Positions 62,101 through 64,000 of a DNA stretch of 64,000 nt are shown piece after piece. The DNA comes from Penicillus capitatus (lineage: Eukaryota; Chlorophyta). The translations under genes were made by a program, and so were the position numbers. A model generated the notes under the pieces. It saw nothing but the letters and a program-made list of their open reading frames with translations. It did no database searches and was not told where the DNA came from. Location: contig OZ287703.1 in NCBI GenBank assembly GCA_965649825.1, positions 558,001-622,000 of the forward strand, given 5' to 3'. The first letter of the stretch is position 1. Each line of letters begins with the position of its first letter.

Positions 62101-64000
62101 CGCTCTGGATGCTGCATCTGCTGCCACCGTCATCAACTCCACTTTTCTCAGAAACCATGCCAATAGCCGAGGAGGCGCCATTCTCGCTACAACCGCAACT
62201 TTAGTCGGTATTCGGATTCTCTTTTCCGGAAACGAGGCCACCAATGGTGGCGGCGTACACTGTGATCAAAGAAGTCGGGTCGAAATCCGACATTCGGACT
62301 TTCAAGATAACAGTGCCGAGAACGGAGGTGCCATGCACATCAGCCACTCTGTTACTGGAACATTTGCCAACATATCGTTCTATCAGAATGCAGCTTCATA
62401 TTCTGGTGGTGTTGCACACGTTGCTGGATCGACGGTACATTTCACAAATTGCAGGATGAATGGAAATAGAGCAAGCTCGGGAGGTGGCTTCAGCACGTTT
62501 GTCGCAAATCTAAACATAAGCCACTCTTCATTTGTTAATGGCACTGCTAGTGAGAATGGGGGGTTCTTGGCAGCACTGGGTCCTCCTATGGTTGCCCTAT
62601 ACAACGTGACATTGACGAACGCACGTGCGAAAAATGGAGGCGCGATTTATGTTTTCAGATCGACCATCACAGCAGAGCATGTCAGTTTTTCAGAATGCAC
62701 AGCCAGCTCGTCTGGCGGCGCCGTTTTCAGTCCAGCGGAGTCCACCGTTGTTTGCAACGACTGTCTTTTTGTCAACAACTCAGCTGGACTGAGAGGTGGT
62801 GCTGTCTCGATGTATTCCCTTGGTGTTCGACCCATCGTTCTCCAACTCGATCAGAATGTGTTCCGACACAATACAGCCGGATTGGGAGGTGTGGTTATCT
62901 GTCAGCCACTGACAACATCTATCTGTTCAATCTGCCTGCATCTAGGTGGACTGATTCTCCTGAACGATCCTAATCAGACCAACTGTGCAAATAACTCGAC
63001 CAACAACTGCTCCCTTGCCGTGATCACGGGGACGACCTTCCAGCACAATGAAGCTACAGTAGCCGGAGGCGGTCTGATGACTTCAGACATCCGAACCATT
63101 CGATTGAGTTGCGCATCTGCCGAGAGGGAAGACAGAAATCAACTCTACACGAGAGAAGAGCTTTTGGCCTTGAACCTCTTGCAATCACTGGACGATATTT
63201 GTGAGACTTGGTCCGGCAACATTGCTGGGAGATATGCCCCTGATGCAGGAACCTTTGTCGTTCAAGTCAAGGAGACTATCGTTTTTGATAACGGAACCGA
63301 GATCGAGATTGCCAATGGCGATTCATACCGTGTGATGGACCATGCTAGCGGAACACCGCTGCCAATTATTCATTTTGAGGCTATGGACGGATTGGGCCAA
63401 GGACCTGCAGTCGGATGGGACATCAAAGAGGTCACGACCACAGCATCTTCTCCAGATGGTTTGTTTGATGGACAAATGAACACTCTCCTGGAATCCGATT
63501 TTGCAAATCTCACCATCATTCCATTTGCATTGCCTGGCGAGTACACGGTTCTCATCGAGATCAACGGGATAGATTTGGGGATCTTTGAGATCACAGTGTA
63601 TGTGCGTGAGTGTTTCATGGGTGAAGTGCGTTCTGCGAATGGCGCTTTTTGCGAGCCCTGCAGTGCAGCGACCTTCAGTTTCCTTCCAGAGGAGAACTTC
63701 GAATGCCATCCGTGTCCAGACAATGGGAACTGTGAATCAAAGGTAATATTACCAAAACAAGGATGCTGGCACCAAATCCCATGTTCCGAGCACATCCAGC
63801 GATGCCTGACACCCAAAGCATGCGAGTCCAAAGATCGAGACCAGAAACTGAGGAAGAAAACGGAAGATGTGAGGATTTGCGACTTCGATGAGCAGTACAT
63901 CAAGAACTACGCCGAAGCACAGTGCCGAGAGGTGAGACAGCAGAATGTTTTATCCGGATCTATTCCTCAAGACGTGTCTTGACAGGGACACCAGGGGCCT
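59188..64000 (+). CDS. Secreted Pmp-like right-handed beta-helix protein (3' partial)
   Basis: Exons 59188-59326, 59397-59603, 59666-59984, 60034-63931 and 63986 onward; at least 1,526 residues, continuing past the window. The ATG at 59188 opens a clear signal peptide (RLVSVFLVALILSPHCTAA). From about residue 230 to 1250 there are dozens of turns of a parallel beta-helix with GGA/GGS/GGF turns and FxxN(S/T) strands (e.g. FEENTATRGGVLFLK, FLNNSAVGKGGSFHTE), the pattern of chlamydial polymorphic membrane proteins and related protist surface proteins. Many NxS/T sites fit passage through the ER. A cysteine-rich module follows (CEPCSAATFSF, CHPCPDNGNC, GCWH, CREGHQGP). The last intron (63932-63985) is chosen because it restores CREGHQGP. 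An extracellular or cell-wall adhesive role is inferred; a membrane anchor may lie beyond the window. Confidence 0.85.

Overview
The window is nuclear DNA of a photosynthetic eukaryote, most likely an early-diverging green (streptophyte-type) alga. The PRL1-like WD40 protein, the DUF760 protein, the two-domain glutaredoxin/GST-like protein and the rhodanese with a transit-peptide-like N-terminus all resemble land-plant plastid or plant forms. The species itself is an inference from protein resemblance. Genes are packed tightly. Every spliced gene was checked for reading-frame closure across all exons, and introns are tiny (about 33-70 bp, most often near 50 bp, mainly GT-AG with two apparent GC-AG).

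Region 1-17 kb is ordinary housekeeping DNA: PRL1/PLRG1 (5' end off the window), kinesin-5, an orphan coiled-coil gene, a plastid rhodanese, an F-box/LRR gene divergent from a DUF760 plastid gene, CYP51, CPN10 divergent from the ESCRT-I subunit VPS23, and a MYST histone acetyltransferase. Region 18.3-43.5 kb is one gene on the minus strand. It encodes a protein of about 8,350 residues with six midasin-type AAA+ modules, a very long helical stalk, a block of ASH/MSP-like (immunoglobulin-like) repeats and four consecutive von Willebrand A domains with intact metal-binding motifs. Nearly 24 kb of it is a single exon, in a genome where other genes are cut every few hundred bases. This is the most unusual object in the window.

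Region 44.5-56.8 kb returns to compact genes: NOG1 (60S ribosome assembly GTPase), a small coiled-coil gene, an unassigned gene head-to-head with a single-domain cupin, a ZGRF1-type DNA helicase, a second F-box/LRR gene, an MsrA-fold protein that has lost its catalytic residues, and a plastid two-domain glutaredoxin/GST-like protein. Region 57-58.7 kb is an imperfect inverted repeat carrying an uncharacterised coding family. It contains a 100-N gap flanked by identical 161-bp ends, which is probably a false gap. From 59.2 kb to the window end runs a secreted, Pmp-like right-handed beta-helix protein that continues beyond the window.

The genes do not form a pathway. Several pairs share very short divergent or convergent intergenic regions (PRL1-kinesin 78 bp, F-box/DUF760 113 bp, CPN10/VPS23 121 bp, CYP51/CPN10 94 bp), so chromatin or promoter sharing is the likely form of coordination.
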